This document shows positions 8,465-17,600 of a DNA stretch of 64,000 nucleotides, in pieces (positions within the stretch are counted from its first letter, which is position 1; the number at the start of each line of letters is the position of its first letter). Under the pieces are notes generated by a model. It saw nothing but the letters and a program-made list of their open reading frames with translations. It was not told the DNA's origin and ran no database searches. The position numbers and the translations under genes are program-made. This DNA is from WHSV01 sp050694055 (GTDB lineage Bacteria; Actinomycetota; CADDZG01; WHSQ01). The stretch spans positions 49,913 through 113,912 of the forward strand of contig JBOGWX010000108.1 in assembly GCA_050694055.1 (NCBI GenBank), given 5' to 3'.

Positions 8465-9586
8465 CTAACGGGACGCGAGCTTCTCGAGGTGCGGCACGCA
8501 GGCCGCCAGCACCTCTTCGACCGACGCGGCGACGGAATCACGGTAGCGCCGCGAAACCTCGTCCGGCGCCCGGTCGCGCAGCCACTCCTCCGGGATGACC
8601 TCCGGGATGCCGCAGAGCTCGGCGAAGTGGATGGTCCAGATCTTGGGCACGACCGTCTCGGCCTGGTATCCGCCACCCCCGGTAGCCACCCAACGACCCG
8701 ACGCGTGACGATGAATCGCGTCGTGAAGAATGCGTGCCATCGTGGGATATGCCTCCATGGTCAGGCCCAGGTTGGCGAGCGGATCGTCGTAATGGGTGTC
8801 GGCGCCCAGCTGGGTCACTACCAGGTCGGGCTTGAAGGCCTCGGCGAGTCCGTTCACCAAGGAATCGAGGGACCATAGGTAGTCGTCGTTTCCCGTCAGG
8901 GGCATGAGCGGAAGATTCGCCGACGTGCCGACTGCATCGGCGACACCAATCTCATCCGTGAAACCCGTGCCCGGATACAGATAGCGGCCGCTCTGGTGCA
9001 GTGACAACGTCAGCACGCGCGGCTCGCCGTAGAAAATCCACTGCACTCCGTCACCGTGGTGGACGTCGACGTCGATGTACATCACACGCCAGTCCGGTCG
9101 CAATGCCAGCACGCGCGCGATGGCGACGGCCGGATCGTTGTAGATGCAGAAGCCCGAGGCCTCGGTCCGGCGAGCGTGATGCAGTCCTCCGGCGGGGTTG
9201 AAAGAGTGCTGTGCCTCGTCCTTCGCAACGACCTCCGCAGCCGTCACGCTGGCTCCGCACACCGCAGACGATGCAGTGTGCATGTCGGGGAAGATGGGAT
9301 TGTCCGGGGTTCCCAAGCCGTACTGCAGGCCGAACTGAGACGTCACCGCGCCGGCATCGACGTCCCGCACGGCATGAACGAATTCCGCAGAGTGCACGGC
9401 CAGCACCTCGTCGTCACTTGCCCGGCGGGCTTCGACCTCCTGCACGCCGGCCTTGTCGACGATGTCCAGCTTCTCGACATGATGCAGCGTGCCCAGCACT
9501 CGTTCCGGGCGCAGCGGATGAGTGGGCCCGAAGTCGTACAGGCGGGCCAGATCGGGCACGCGTATCAGGGCCGTCGAGTCGCTCAT
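8465..9586 (-). CDS. Histone deacetylase family protein (AcuC-like)
   Basis: 373 residues from ATG at 9586. Hallmarks of the arginase/deacetylase fold are present: NPAGGLHHAR, YNDPAVAIA, YIDVDVHHGDGVQ (the Asp and His zinc ligands), LSLHQSGRYLYPGTG and TQLGADTHYDDPL. AcuC-type enzymes remove acetyl groups from protein lysines, for example from acetyl-CoA synthetase, and reverse GNAT acetylation. Directly upstream on the same strand is a GNAT acetyltransferase. The present sequence reads through in one frame from that GNAT because of a probable 1-base deletion, but the ATG at 9586 with AGGG upstream is the natural start. The pairing of acetylase and deacetylase suggests a regulatory acetylation module, an inference. 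Confidence 0.9.
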   Translation of the reverse strand: MSDSTALIRVPDLARLYDFGPTHPLRPERVLGTLHHVEKLDIVDKAGVQEVEARRASDDEVLAVHSAEFVHAVRDVDAGAVTSQFGLQYGLGTPDNPIFPDMHTASSAVCGASVTAAEVVAKDEAQHSFNPAGGLHHARRTEASGFCIYNDPAVAIARVLALRPDWRVMYIDVDVHHGDGVQWIFYGEPRVLTLSLHQSGRYLYPGTGFTDEIGVADAVGTSANLPLMPLTGNDDYLWSLDSLVNGLAEAFKPDLVVTQLGADTHYDDPLANLGLTMEAYPTMARILHDAIHRHASGRWVATGGGGYQAETVVPKIWTIHFAELCGIPEVIPEEWLRDRAPDEVSRRYRDSVAASVEEVLAACVPHLEKLASR

Positions 9587-9623
9587 CAGATCGAGATTCC
9601 CTTGAGCGGGAGGCTCTTCTTGC

Positions 9624-10147
9624 TCACAACTGCAGGCCCATGACGACCGAGTCCCAGATCTCGCGTTGCGCCGCTTCCATTGACGCTTCAGGTAGCCCTC
9701 TTCGACGAAGCCGAACTTCTCGTACAGCCTCCGAGCTGCTTCGTTGTGAGGCCACACCTGCAGAGTCATCTTGTAGGCGTGCCGCATCCCGGCCCAGTCC
9801 AAGGCCGCCTGCAGCAACGTGGATCCGATGCCCGCGCCGCGGTGCTCGGGGGCCACCAGCATGCCGATCTCCACGAGCCCCCTCATGTCCTTCAGTCCGA
9901 TCTGCCCGACGACCCTGCCGTTGCTATCGGTCGCCAGCAGCAAGCCCCACCGGTCGGACTCGAGCCTCTCGAGGAAACGGGCTCGCTTGGCGGCTCGATC
10001 GATCGGAGCCTCGGTGCCGATGAAGCGCTTCTCCGCTGCGACGATTACGAGCAGGTCCAAGACGTCGTCGATGTCGCCGGCCGCCATGGGGCGCACCTCG
10101 ATCTCGGGCCTCCGCTCAGGGGTAAGGTCGGCCCTGCGTTCAGTCAC
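9624..10147 (-). CDS. GNAT-family N-acetyltransferase, apparent frameshift near its C-terminus
   Basis: Starts at GTG 10147, which overlaps the ProC stop by one base (TAGTG), indicating translational coupling. GNAT features are clear: EIGMLVAPEHRGAGIGSTLLQ (acetyl-CoA pyrophosphate loop, RGAGIG) and NEAARRLYEKFGFVEEGYLKRQW. After that point the frame changes character. One base earlier, the other frame reads REIWDSVVMGLQL then stop at 9624-9626, a typical GNAT ending. The span 9624-10147 is 524 bases, one short of a whole number of codons, so a 1-base deletion or assembly error near 9660-9680 is likely. As written, the frame runs on into the deacetylase. The acetylated substrate is unknown. 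Confidence 0.8.
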
Positions 10148-10965
10148 TAGACCTGGGGTTCGCCCTGTGCCAGCTCTTGCGATCGCTCCATCGCCGCCTG
10201 AATGGCGTTGAGGAAAGCAGCGCGTACCCCCGATTGCTCGAGAACGCGAATCGCGCGAATGGTGGTGCCTCCGGGGGACGTCACCATCTCGCGCAACTCG
10301 ACCGGGTGCATGTGCGCATCGCGCAGTAGCTTCGCCGAGCCGAGCATGGTTTGGACGACGAGCTCGGTCGAGATCTCGCGCGATAGGCCGAGCAGGATCC
10401 CCGCTTCGATCATCGCCTCGGCCAACAGCGCGAAGTAGGCGGGACCGGATCCGGAGATGGCGGTGACGGCATCGAGGTAACTCTCGGGCACTGTCGTCAC
10501 GCGACCGACGTGCTCGAGCACTTCGCGGGCGAGCTTCAGGTGCGCTTCGTCTGCGTGACGGCCTCCGGCAACCCCGGCCATGCCCTCGTGCACCATAGAG
10601 GGTGTGTTGGGCATGGCTCTGACGATTGGTACCGAGGATCCCAGCCGTGCCTCGATGAAGTTAGTAGGAATCGCGGCAACGACACTCAGAACCGTTTGAT
10701 CGACTGTGACGTGAGCAGAGATGTCGCTCAACAGCGCCTCGATGTCCTGAGGCTTGACCGCTAGGACGATGACCTCCGCCCCCGAGACCGCCGCCGAATT
10801 GGTCGGCGACGTCTCGACGCCGTGTCGCTCGGTGAGCTCCTCGAGCCGCTCGGGACGACGAGCCGTTACGCAAATTTCGTCGGGCGCGCGCCAGCCCGTG
10901 GCGAGCACTCCGGCCACGAGCGCCTCGCCCATCTTGCCGCATCCGAGAACAGCAAGCTTCGTCAT
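10147..10965 (-). CDS. proC: Pyrroline-5-carboxylate reductase
   Basis: 272 residues, the usual ProC length. An N-terminal Rossmann motif GCGKMGEALVAG binds NAD(P)H. Later blocks include VRAMPNTPSMVHEG and AISGSGPAYFALLAEAMIEAG, with the conserved proline-binding Ser/Gly-rich segment, then MVTSPGGTTIRAIRVLE. It catalyses the last step of proline synthesis, reducing 1-pyrroline-5-carboxylate in the cytosol. A proline dehydrogenase gene diverges from it across about 95 bases, so synthesis and breakdown of proline are controlled from one intergenic region. The downstream GNAT start overlaps its stop. In mycobacteria proC (Rv0500) also neighbours the HTH/bS22 genes. Confidence 0.96.
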   Translation of the reverse strand: MTKLAVLGCGKMGEALVAGVLATGWRAPDEICVTARRPERLEELTERHGVETSPTNSAAVSGAEVIVLAVKPQDIEALLSDISAHVTVDQTVLSVVAAIPTNFIEARLGSSVPIVRAMPNTPSMVHEGMAGVAGGRHADEAHLKLAREVLEHVGRVTTVPESYLDAVTAISGSGPAYFALLAEAMIEAGILLGLSREISTELVVQTMLGSAKLLRDAHMHPVELREMVTSPGGTTIRAIRVLEQSGVRAAFLNAIQAAMERSQELAQGEPQV

Positions 10966-11059
10966 AGAGGCTCATATGATGGCACGGCGTCAATTCGCTT
11001 ACCTACGATCCAAGCACGGCGACCCACCAACGGTCGCATCGAGCCTGGAAAGGAAGAAC

Positions 11060-11971
11060 TTGCTGGGACGTACCTGGCTGTGGGTTTCGGAAAAACCGAA
11101 GATCGAACAGCTCGTGACCTCGAGCAGGCTGACGGAGGGAATCGTCAATCGCTTCATCGCAGGCGACGACCTCGAGGATGCCATCACCGCCATCCGAGGA
11201 CTCAACGCCAAGGGGATCGGAGGCATCCTCGACCTCCTGGGCGAGGGCGTGAGCGGCCCGGAGGGGGCGCAGGCGGCGGCCGATGACTATCTCAGGGCCA
11301 TCAAGCGAGTCGAGGAAACAGGCGTGGACACGACCATCTCGGTCAAGCTTACGCAGCTCGGACTCTCGTTCGACAAGGGGCAGTGCATCGACTATCTGCG
11401 GCGCATCGCAGCAGAGGCCACCGCCATCGGCATGCCCGTCGAGATCGACGTCGAGCAGTCCGAGTTCGTCTTGGACACTCTGGACGTCTTCCGAATCCTG
11501 CAGACCGACTATCCCGACATGCGCCAGGCCATCCAGGCATACCTCCGGCGTACACCGGTCGACCTCGAGACCTTCTCCGGCGTCAAGCCACGCGTTCGTC
11601 TCGTCAAGGGCGCCTATGCGGAACCCGAGGACCTGGCCTTCCAGAAGAGGGCCGAGATCGATGCGCAGTTCAAGTTCCTGATCGACTGGCTGTTCGAAAA
11701 GGGCACCGATCCGGGCATCGCGACACACGACTCCAAGCTCATCGACTACGCGCGCTACGCAGCCGTGAGGACGGGGGCCGGCAAGAAAGACTTCGAGATC
11801 CAGATGCTGTACGGAGTGCGGACCAAGTTGCAGGAGGAACTCGTAGAGCAGGGCTACCGAGTGCGCACTTACGTCCCGTACGGCTCGGCCTGGTACCCCT
11901 ACCTCATGCGACGGATCGCCGAGCGTCCTGCGAACCTTCTGTTCTTTATGCGAACCTTGGTCCGAGGATGA
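11060..11971 (+). CDS. Proline dehydrogenase (monofunctional)
   Basis: 303 residues from TTG at 11060, which has GGAAAGG six bases upstream. Starting here gives LGRTWLWVSEKPKIEQLV, matching in register and length the short bacterial enzymes (about 307 residues in Thermus). ATG codons at 10976 and 10979 would add an unconserved 28-residue tail and leave only 10 bases before the divergent proC. The FAD barrel motifs are present: ISVKLTQLGL, RVRLVKGAYAEPED, IATHDSKLI, FEIQMLYGVR and the substrate-binding YVPYGSAWYPYLMRRIAERPAN. It oxidises proline to pyrroline-5-carboxylate. A P5C dehydrogenase is not in the window. Confidence 0.93.
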   Translation: MLGRTWLWVSEKPKIEQLVTSSRLTEGIVNRFIAGDDLEDAITAIRGLNAKGIGGILDLLGEGVSGPEGAQAAADDYLRAIKRVEETGVDTTISVKLTQLGLSFDKGQCIDYLRRIAAEATAIGMPVEIDVEQSEFVLDTLDVFRILQTDYPDMRQAIQAYLRRTPVDLETFSGVKPRVRLVKGAYAEPEDLAFQKRAEIDAQFKFLIDWLFEKGTDPGIATHDSKLIDYARYAAVRTGAGKKDFEIQMLYGVRTKLQEELVEQGYRVRTYVPYGSAWYPYLMRRIAERPANLLFFMRTLVRG

Positions 11972-12244
11972 GCGGGCTGCCACAAAGACGCAATAAGGCC
12001 CCAGAAACCTCGATCGCACCGGCCTCGTGTACTTCCCCACACACGAACCCGACGCGCGCTCAGCTTCTGGGACCCTGCGGCCCGCGAGACATTCCAGAGA
12101 ACGGCTCGGAGGACGCCGCAGAACATAGCGACGACCATTGCAGGTAGTCAACCGCGCGTCACTGCAGGTAGAACAACAAACGAGCAGGTCAGAGGGGTTG
12201 AGGTTTCGCTGAGGTTTATTCGCGCTTCGCGCTGTTCGTCTGAG

Positions 12245-13516
12245 TCAACAGGTACAGGCTTCGGGCGCGCGGTCGCGCGCCAGACACTCGTAGAGTTCGA
12301 GGAGAGTCGATGCGGTCGCGTCCCAAGAGAAGCCAGCCGCTGCTTCACTTGCCGCGCGGGAGAACTCCTGCCACATTCCGGGGTCGCCCAGAAGCGTCTT
12401 TACCTTGCTCGCGTAGACGGCGGGGTCACGTGCGCCGAGCAGGAATCCGGACTTGCCATCGCGCACGATGTACGACAAACCGCCCACCGCCGTGGCGATC
12501 ACGGGAGTGCCGCAGGCCGACGCCTCCAGCGCGGCCAGCCCGAATGACTCCGAGTGAGAACAGACCGTGAGCACGTCGGCCGCTCTGTAGTACGCGGGAA
12601 GCCGGCCGTGCGGCACGGCCCCCACGAGGCGGACGTGATCTTCCAATCCCAACGACTCGATGAGCGCGACGGTGCGATCAAGCTCGCGCTGTCCGCTTGA
12701 CCCGCTGGCGCCCCCGACGACCAGAAAAGTCAGATTGCGGTCGAGCGCGGACACGACCTCGTAAGCAGCTCGAACCGCCAGCTCCAACCCCTTGAGCGGC
12801 TGGATACGTCCGACAAAGAGCATGACGGCCTCGTCCGGCGCGATCCCTAGCTCGTAGCGGGCCCGCACCCGATCACCGGGGTGGAACACATCGTGGTCGA
12901 CCCCCGGATGAATGGTCTTGATGCGGTCGTGCGAGGCGCCGTAGAGGCAGGAAAGCTGCTGCCACTCTTCGTCGGTCGAAGCGATCAGCACCTCCGCCTC
13001 TTCGATGAGTCGACGCTCCCCTTCAATCCGGGTAAGGGGCTCCGGCACATCTCCGGGGGCGAGGAACGAGTTCTTCACCAGGCCCAGGGTGTGCTGTGAG
13101 TGGACCAGCGGCACGCCCAGCGCCCGGGCCAGCGACACACCTGCAACCCCGGACTGCCAGTAATGAGAATGCACGATGTCATAGCTAATCCTCTGCATCG
13201 TTGCGAAGGCTCGCACGCCGATCACGAAGTCCTCGACGTAAGCGGCCAGCCGTTCCTTGGGAAGCGGCGCCACGGGACCAGCCTCGATCGAGATGACCCT
13301 CACCCGCTCGGACAACGCCACCACGCGCCGGCCATCTCCGGAGGCACGCGTGAAGATATCGGTGTGGACGCCCACCCGCTCGTGCGCCTCCGCTAGCTGG
13401 CGCACGTAGACGCTCATACCACCGGCGTCTCCGGAACCCGGAGCCGTCAACGGCGAGGAGTGATAAGCGAGAACCGCAACGCGCGTCACCATCGGTAGAT
13501 CATCGTAGGTCGGCAT
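12245..13516 (-). CDS. GT4-type glycosyltransferase, MshA-like
   Basis: 423 residues. The N-terminal acceptor half has SPLTAPGSGDAGGMSVYVRQLA and DIVHSHYWQSG, both close to mycothiol glycosyltransferase MshA. The C-terminal half has FVGRIQPLKGLELAVRA, SHSESFGLAALEASACGTPVIA, the E(x7)E nucleotide-sugar motif of GT-B retaining enzymes. MshA joins UDP-GlcNAc to inositol phosphate in the first step of mycothiol synthesis; whether this enzyme does that or makes another glycoside cannot be settled here, because mshB/C/D are not in the window. An internal ATG at 13492 is an alternative start. The FemAB-like gene ends 5 bases before this gene, so they form an operon. Confidence 0.85.
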   Translation of the reverse strand: MPTYDDLPMVTRVAVLAYHSSPLTAPGSGDAGGMSVYVRQLAEAHERVGVHTDIFTRASGDGRRVVALSERVRVISIEAGPVAPLPKERLAAYVEDFVIGVRAFATMQRISYDIVHSHYWQSGVAGVSLARALGVPLVHSQHTLGLVKNSFLAPGDVPEPLTRIEGERRLIEEAEVLIASTDEEWQQLSCLYGASHDRIKTIHPGVDHDVFHPGDRVRARYELGIAPDEAVMLFVGRIQPLKGLELAVRAAYEVVSALDRNLTFLVVGGASGSSGQRELDRTVALIESLGLEDHVRLVGAVPHGRLPAYYRAADVLTVCSHSESFGLAALEASACGTPVIATAVGGLSYIVRDGKSGFLLGARDPAVYASKVKTLLGDPGMWQEFSRAASEAAAGFSWDATASTLLELYECLARDRAPEACTC

Positions 13517-13521
13517 TTGGG

Positions 13522-14544
13522 TTACTTACCCCGCCTGAGCAAACGTACGTTATTGAGTGGCACCGCCTGGGCCCCGAGCTGGTACTTGTATCGCTCGGGC
13601 CCTCGCATGAAGTCGAAGATCCTCAACCCCTGCTCGATCGACGAGCGCACCAGCTCGGACACGTGGACGAATCCAGGAGACAGCCGGGCCAGCTCCGGCT
13701 CATAGGCCGAGTTGTAGAGATAGAGGTTGTCGTTGTAGGTGAACGAGAAGGTTGACGCCAGCGCCCGCTCGCCGATCTCGAAGAGATCCAGCCGCAGCCA
13801 CCCCAGCGGCATGAAGGAATGAGCGATACGTTCGAAGAAAGTGGCGATCTCCGGCCGCATGAAATGTCCCTTCATCCCCTCGGCGCCTCGGTGCATGTCC
13901 ACGAAGATCTTCAGGTCTCGCTCGAGGGACTCCTCGTCGGCAGTTCGGACACGAGCATCGGGAAAGTCGCTCGCCAGCCGCTTGCGCTTGCGCTTGAGCT
14001 CGTGTCGCTCCTTGGCATCCAGACCTGCGAGGTATTCGTCCCAGCTCGAAGGTAGCGGCAACAGGGCCGCGGTCTCCTCCTGTTCCAACTCGAACTCGAG
14101 TCCTTGCCGGTCGGCCCGGTCCACCAGGAACTCGGCGAAGCCGAAGGGCACGGGCATGTTGTGAGCATCGAAGACGTCCCACTCGACGTCGGTTTCGATG
14201 AGCCAAGCTGCGAGGGTGTCGGCCACATCCTCGCGATCGCCGAGCGAGCAGATGGGGCCAAGGTAGTCGCTCAGATCGATGCCCCCCACGAAGCGCAGCA
14301 TCTTGCGCCCATCTTCCGCCTTGCGATACAGCGGAACGATGGCGACGACCCGATCGTCGCGACGCATGGTGAGGAGAAACAGGTCTTTGTCTCCCTTGAA
14401 TTCCTCCCACCACAGTCGATTCCACTCGGGGGTTGCGAAGATCTGGCGATTGGGATCGGCGTCCAAGAGCTGGCGCCACTCGGCCAGCTCGAAGCATCTC
14501 TCGGTGCAGTCCATCGCCACGTCGAGTTTCATCGTGACAGTCAC
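13522..14544 (-). CDS. FemAB/CelD-like GNAT acyltransferase
   Basis: 340 residues. The second half has the acetyltransferase-like blocks LKRKRKRLASDFPDARV, FVDMHRGAEGMKGHFM, LDLFEIGERALASTFSFTYNDNLYLYNSAYEPELARLSPG and FDFMRGPERYKYQLGA. This pattern is that of the CelD/BcsL-type GNAT fold (PF13480), which transfers acyl or aminoacyl groups to cell-surface polysaccharides or peptidoglycan precursors. The N-terminal half is a second, degenerate GNAT-like lobe. It is followed at once by the glycosyltransferase gene, so a role in making or modifying a glycoconjugate is a reasonable inference. No signal peptide or membrane span. Confidence 0.82.
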   Translation of the reverse strand: MTVTMKLDVAMDCTERCFELAEWRQLLDADPNRQIFATPEWNRLWWEEFKGDKDLFLLTMRRDDRVVAIVPLYRKAEDGRKMLRFVGGIDLSDYLGPICSLGDREDVADTLAAWLIETDVEWDVFDAHNMPVPFGFAEFLVDRADRQGLEFELEQEETAALLPLPSSWDEYLAGLDAKERHELKRKRKRLASDFPDARVRTADEESLERDLKIFVDMHRGAEGMKGHFMRPEIATFFERIAHSFMPLGWLRLDLFEIGERALASTFSFTYNDNLYLYNSAYEPELARLSPGFVHVSELVRSSIEQGLRIFDFMRGPERYKYQLGAQAVPLNNVRLLRRGK

Positions 14545-14601
14545 CGTAGCCGCTCGTGGCGGTTTGCCGGTTACACGAGTTCCTCCGCCACAAACAGAGA
14601 A

Positions 14602-14626
14602 ACGGGGGCCGGATCCCGGCCCCCGT
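14602..14626 (-). terminator. Intrinsic terminator of the M4 protease gene
   Basis: 11-base-pair GC-rich hairpin (ACGGGGGCCGG / CCGGCCCCCGT, loop GAT) starting 21 bases after the protease stop. On the minus strand it is followed by TTTCTCTGTTTG. Confidence 0.8.
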
Positions 14627-14646
14627 CGCTCCCACCCACAACCGTC

Positions 14647-17600
14647 TTAGCGTCTTTGGTTCCTTACGATCTTGAATTTCCGCTTGGCGGGCGTCGGGTC
14701 GGTGTTGCCGGCCTCGTCGGTCGCCCGCACCTTGAAGATGTGCTTGCCTAGTTTGAGCTTCTTGTAGACCTTGGGCGACTCACACGGCTTCCAGGGCTTG
14801 TTGTCCATCTTGCATTCGAAGGTCGAGTTCGGCTCGGTGGAGGTGAACTTGAACTTGACCTTCCTGGCGTTCTTCTTCTTCACCTTGCCCTTGGGACCCT
14901 TGGTGATCTTGGTGTTGGGCGGCTCGGTGTCGCCTGAGGGCGTAACGGTGACGTCCACGGTCGCGCTGTCGCTGCCGCCGTTGCCGTCCTCGATGGTGTA
15001 GTCGAAGTCGTCGGCTCCGGTGAAGCCGGGGTCGGGAGTGTAGGTGCACTCCCCGCCGGCGGTGCAGTCGACCGTGCCGTCGGCGCCCTGGGTGGAGGCG
15101 GTGACGGTGAGCGGGTCACCGTCGACATCGCTGTCGTTGGCGAGCACGTCGACCGTGCCCGGAGTGTCCTCGGGCGTCGTGAGGCTGTCATCCTGGGCCA
15201 CCGGGTCGTCGTTGACCGGGGTGACCGTGACCTCGACGGTCGCAGTGTCGCTGCCGCCGTTGCCGTCGCCGATGGTGTAGGTGAAGCTGTCCGGTCCGTG
15301 GTAGTCGGCATCCGGCGTGTAGGTGCAGGAGTTGCCGGCGCAGCCGACCGTGCCGTCGCCGCCCTGGGTGAAGCTTGTGATGGTGAGCGTGTCACCGTCG
15401 GGGTCGCTGTCGTTGGCCAGCACGTTGACCGTGCCGGGGGTGTCCTCGGGGGTCGTGAGGGTGTCGTCGAGCGCGAGGGGCGGACTGTTGGTCGCGGGCG
15501 TGACGGTGACGTTGACGGTCGCGCTGTCGCTCCCGCCCCTGCCGTCTTCGATGGTGTAGTCGAAGTCGTCGGCCCCGCTGAAGCCGGGGTCGGGAGTGTA
15601 GGTGCACTCCCCGCCGGCGGTGCAGTCGACCGTGCCGTCGGCACCCTGAGTGGAGGCGGTGACGGTGAGCGGGTCACCGTCGGGGTCGCTGTCGTTGGCC
15701 AGCACGTCGACCGTGCCGGGGGTGTCCTCGGGGGTCGTGAGGGTGTCGTTCACTGCGTCCGGCGGCTGGTTGGGGGCCTGGTGTCCGAAGTTCGTTTCCG
15801 TGGTGAAACTCGCCGTCGCCCCGGCGCCGACGGACGCGTTCCACTGCTGGCTCAGGGTCACGTCGAAGGGCGTGTCCACGATGCGGTCGCCGTCGGTATC
15901 GTTGAAGACGACCGCGTCGTCCGCTGCCGGGATTGCCTCTGCATCGACGATGTCATCCCGATAGTCGTAAGCCTGGATCGTCCAGCGGTCGGGAATCGCG
16001 TCCATACCCAGAGCGCCGGCGATGCCCACGAAGGTCGATGGGCTGGCGGGATCATCGGACGCATCGAACTCGTAGAGCACGGAGCCGTCGGCGCTGGCAG
16101 CACCGCCGTCCTCGATGGAGCCGTCGAAGTGGAGGTCGCCGTCGACATGACGCACGAGCACGAGGTCCTGCGCGGACCCTGCGAGGTTCTCGATCTCATA
16201 GCGCTGGGTCAGCTGCGAGGAAGCGCCGCCCTCGATAGGCGTGACCTCCTGGGTGATGTCGAATCTCAGGTCATCGAGGGCGATTCTCGTAACGAGCTGG
16301 GTGGCAGATTCGGAGATGACCTCGACCTGCGCGGCCGCGCAATCGTCCTCGAGCATGCGCCCGAGCGCGTCCACGAAGACATTGGAGCTAAAGACCGTGC
16401 CGGCAGCCTCGGCGGTTCCGGGCGGGTTGAACATCGCGTCCCCGACAACCGAGGAACCGAATGCTCCCAGCCCGTCCACGGTGACCTCCAGAGCGCCTTC
16501 CTGCGTGTCCGGGTCGCCGTTGGACAGCGTGCGCACGACCGGTTCGCAATCAGATGTAACTGTGACGTCGACGATCGCGCTGTCGCTGCCGCCGTTGCCG
16601 TCTTCGATGGTGTAGTCGAAGGAGTCGGCTCCGGTGAAGCCGGGGTCGGGAGTGTAGGTGCACTCCCCGCCGGCGGTGCAGGCGACCGTGCCGTCGGCAC
16701 CCTGAGTGGAGGCGGTGACGGTGAGCGGGTCGCCGTCGGGGTCGCTGTCGTTGGCCAGCACGTCGACCGTGCCGGGAGTGTCCTCGGGGGTCGTGAGGGT
16801 GTCGTCGAGCGCGATGGGCGGACTGTTCGCCCCGGCCGAGCACGTATAGATGTGCACGTCGTCCACGAACCAGCCGTAGTCGTCGACCGCGGGGTCGGTG
16901 CCGATCCGGAACCGGAACCTGACGCTCTGGCCATCCAGCGAACTGACGTCGAACCGGCTCGAGATGTAGCCGTTGCTCTCCCTGACGAAAGCGTTCCGGC
17001 CGCCGAGAGGGTTGCCGAACGAACTCGAGATCGTTCCCGTGTAGCCGTTGTCACTCGGCAGCGCGCCGGCATCGTTCCAGCTCACCCCCGCGTTGGTGCT
17101 GTACTCGAGCACGCCGCCGTCGTAGGCGCTTGTCGCGTCGTCCTCGAAGCCGAAGGAGTGGTCGAAGCGCAGGAAGGCGGTGCTCGCCGCGGGAATCGCC
17201 ACGCTGGAGGTCATCGCGATCGAGTAGTCCGCGGTCGAGGGCTGGTTGTAGCCCCAGAGGTTGGTGGTCCCGCTCGTCGCGAAGGTGGCGTCAAAACCGT
17301 ACGGGTTCGAGTTCTGGGGGTAGAACCAGGTGTTCGAACCGGAGGCCGTCTGCTGCGCCCAGTTTCCGCTCGCCGGGTTCTCTAGATCGTCGAAGAACAG
17401 GTCGTTTGCGTCCTGTCCCGCCGGACAAACCGGCGCCTCGGGGTTGGGGGCGGCCGGCGGCATCACGTCCATCTCGACCGCCGCCACCGCATCGGCGACC
17501 TCGACGCAGTCCCCGGCCGTGATGCCGCCCGTGCCCACCAGGTTGTTGCAGGCCTGCGGCAACGCGTCGGCAAGGTCTGCGTAGTCGCTCGCCGAGGTCA

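Noticed and set aside
8465..10147. True GNAT-histone deacetylase fusion protein
   Set aside because: The GNAT ends naturally in another frame (EIWDSVVMGLQL, stop 9624) and the deacetylase has its own ATG; the fusion needs a 1-base deletion.
10976..11059. ATG start for proline dehydrogenase at 10976
   Set aside because: It would add 28 unconserved residues and leave 10 bases before the divergent proC start; TTG 11060 has a ribosome binding site and fits family length.
11972..12244. Short frames between proline dehydrogenase and the glycosyltransferase
   Set aside because: No ribosome binding site, no family resemblance and no RNA fold such as a tRNA could be recognised.
15298..17385. Long plus-strand open frame of 695 codons opposite the M4 protease
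   Set aside because: It mirrors the repeat region of the protease; composition is that of an antisense shadow and there is no recognisable domain.
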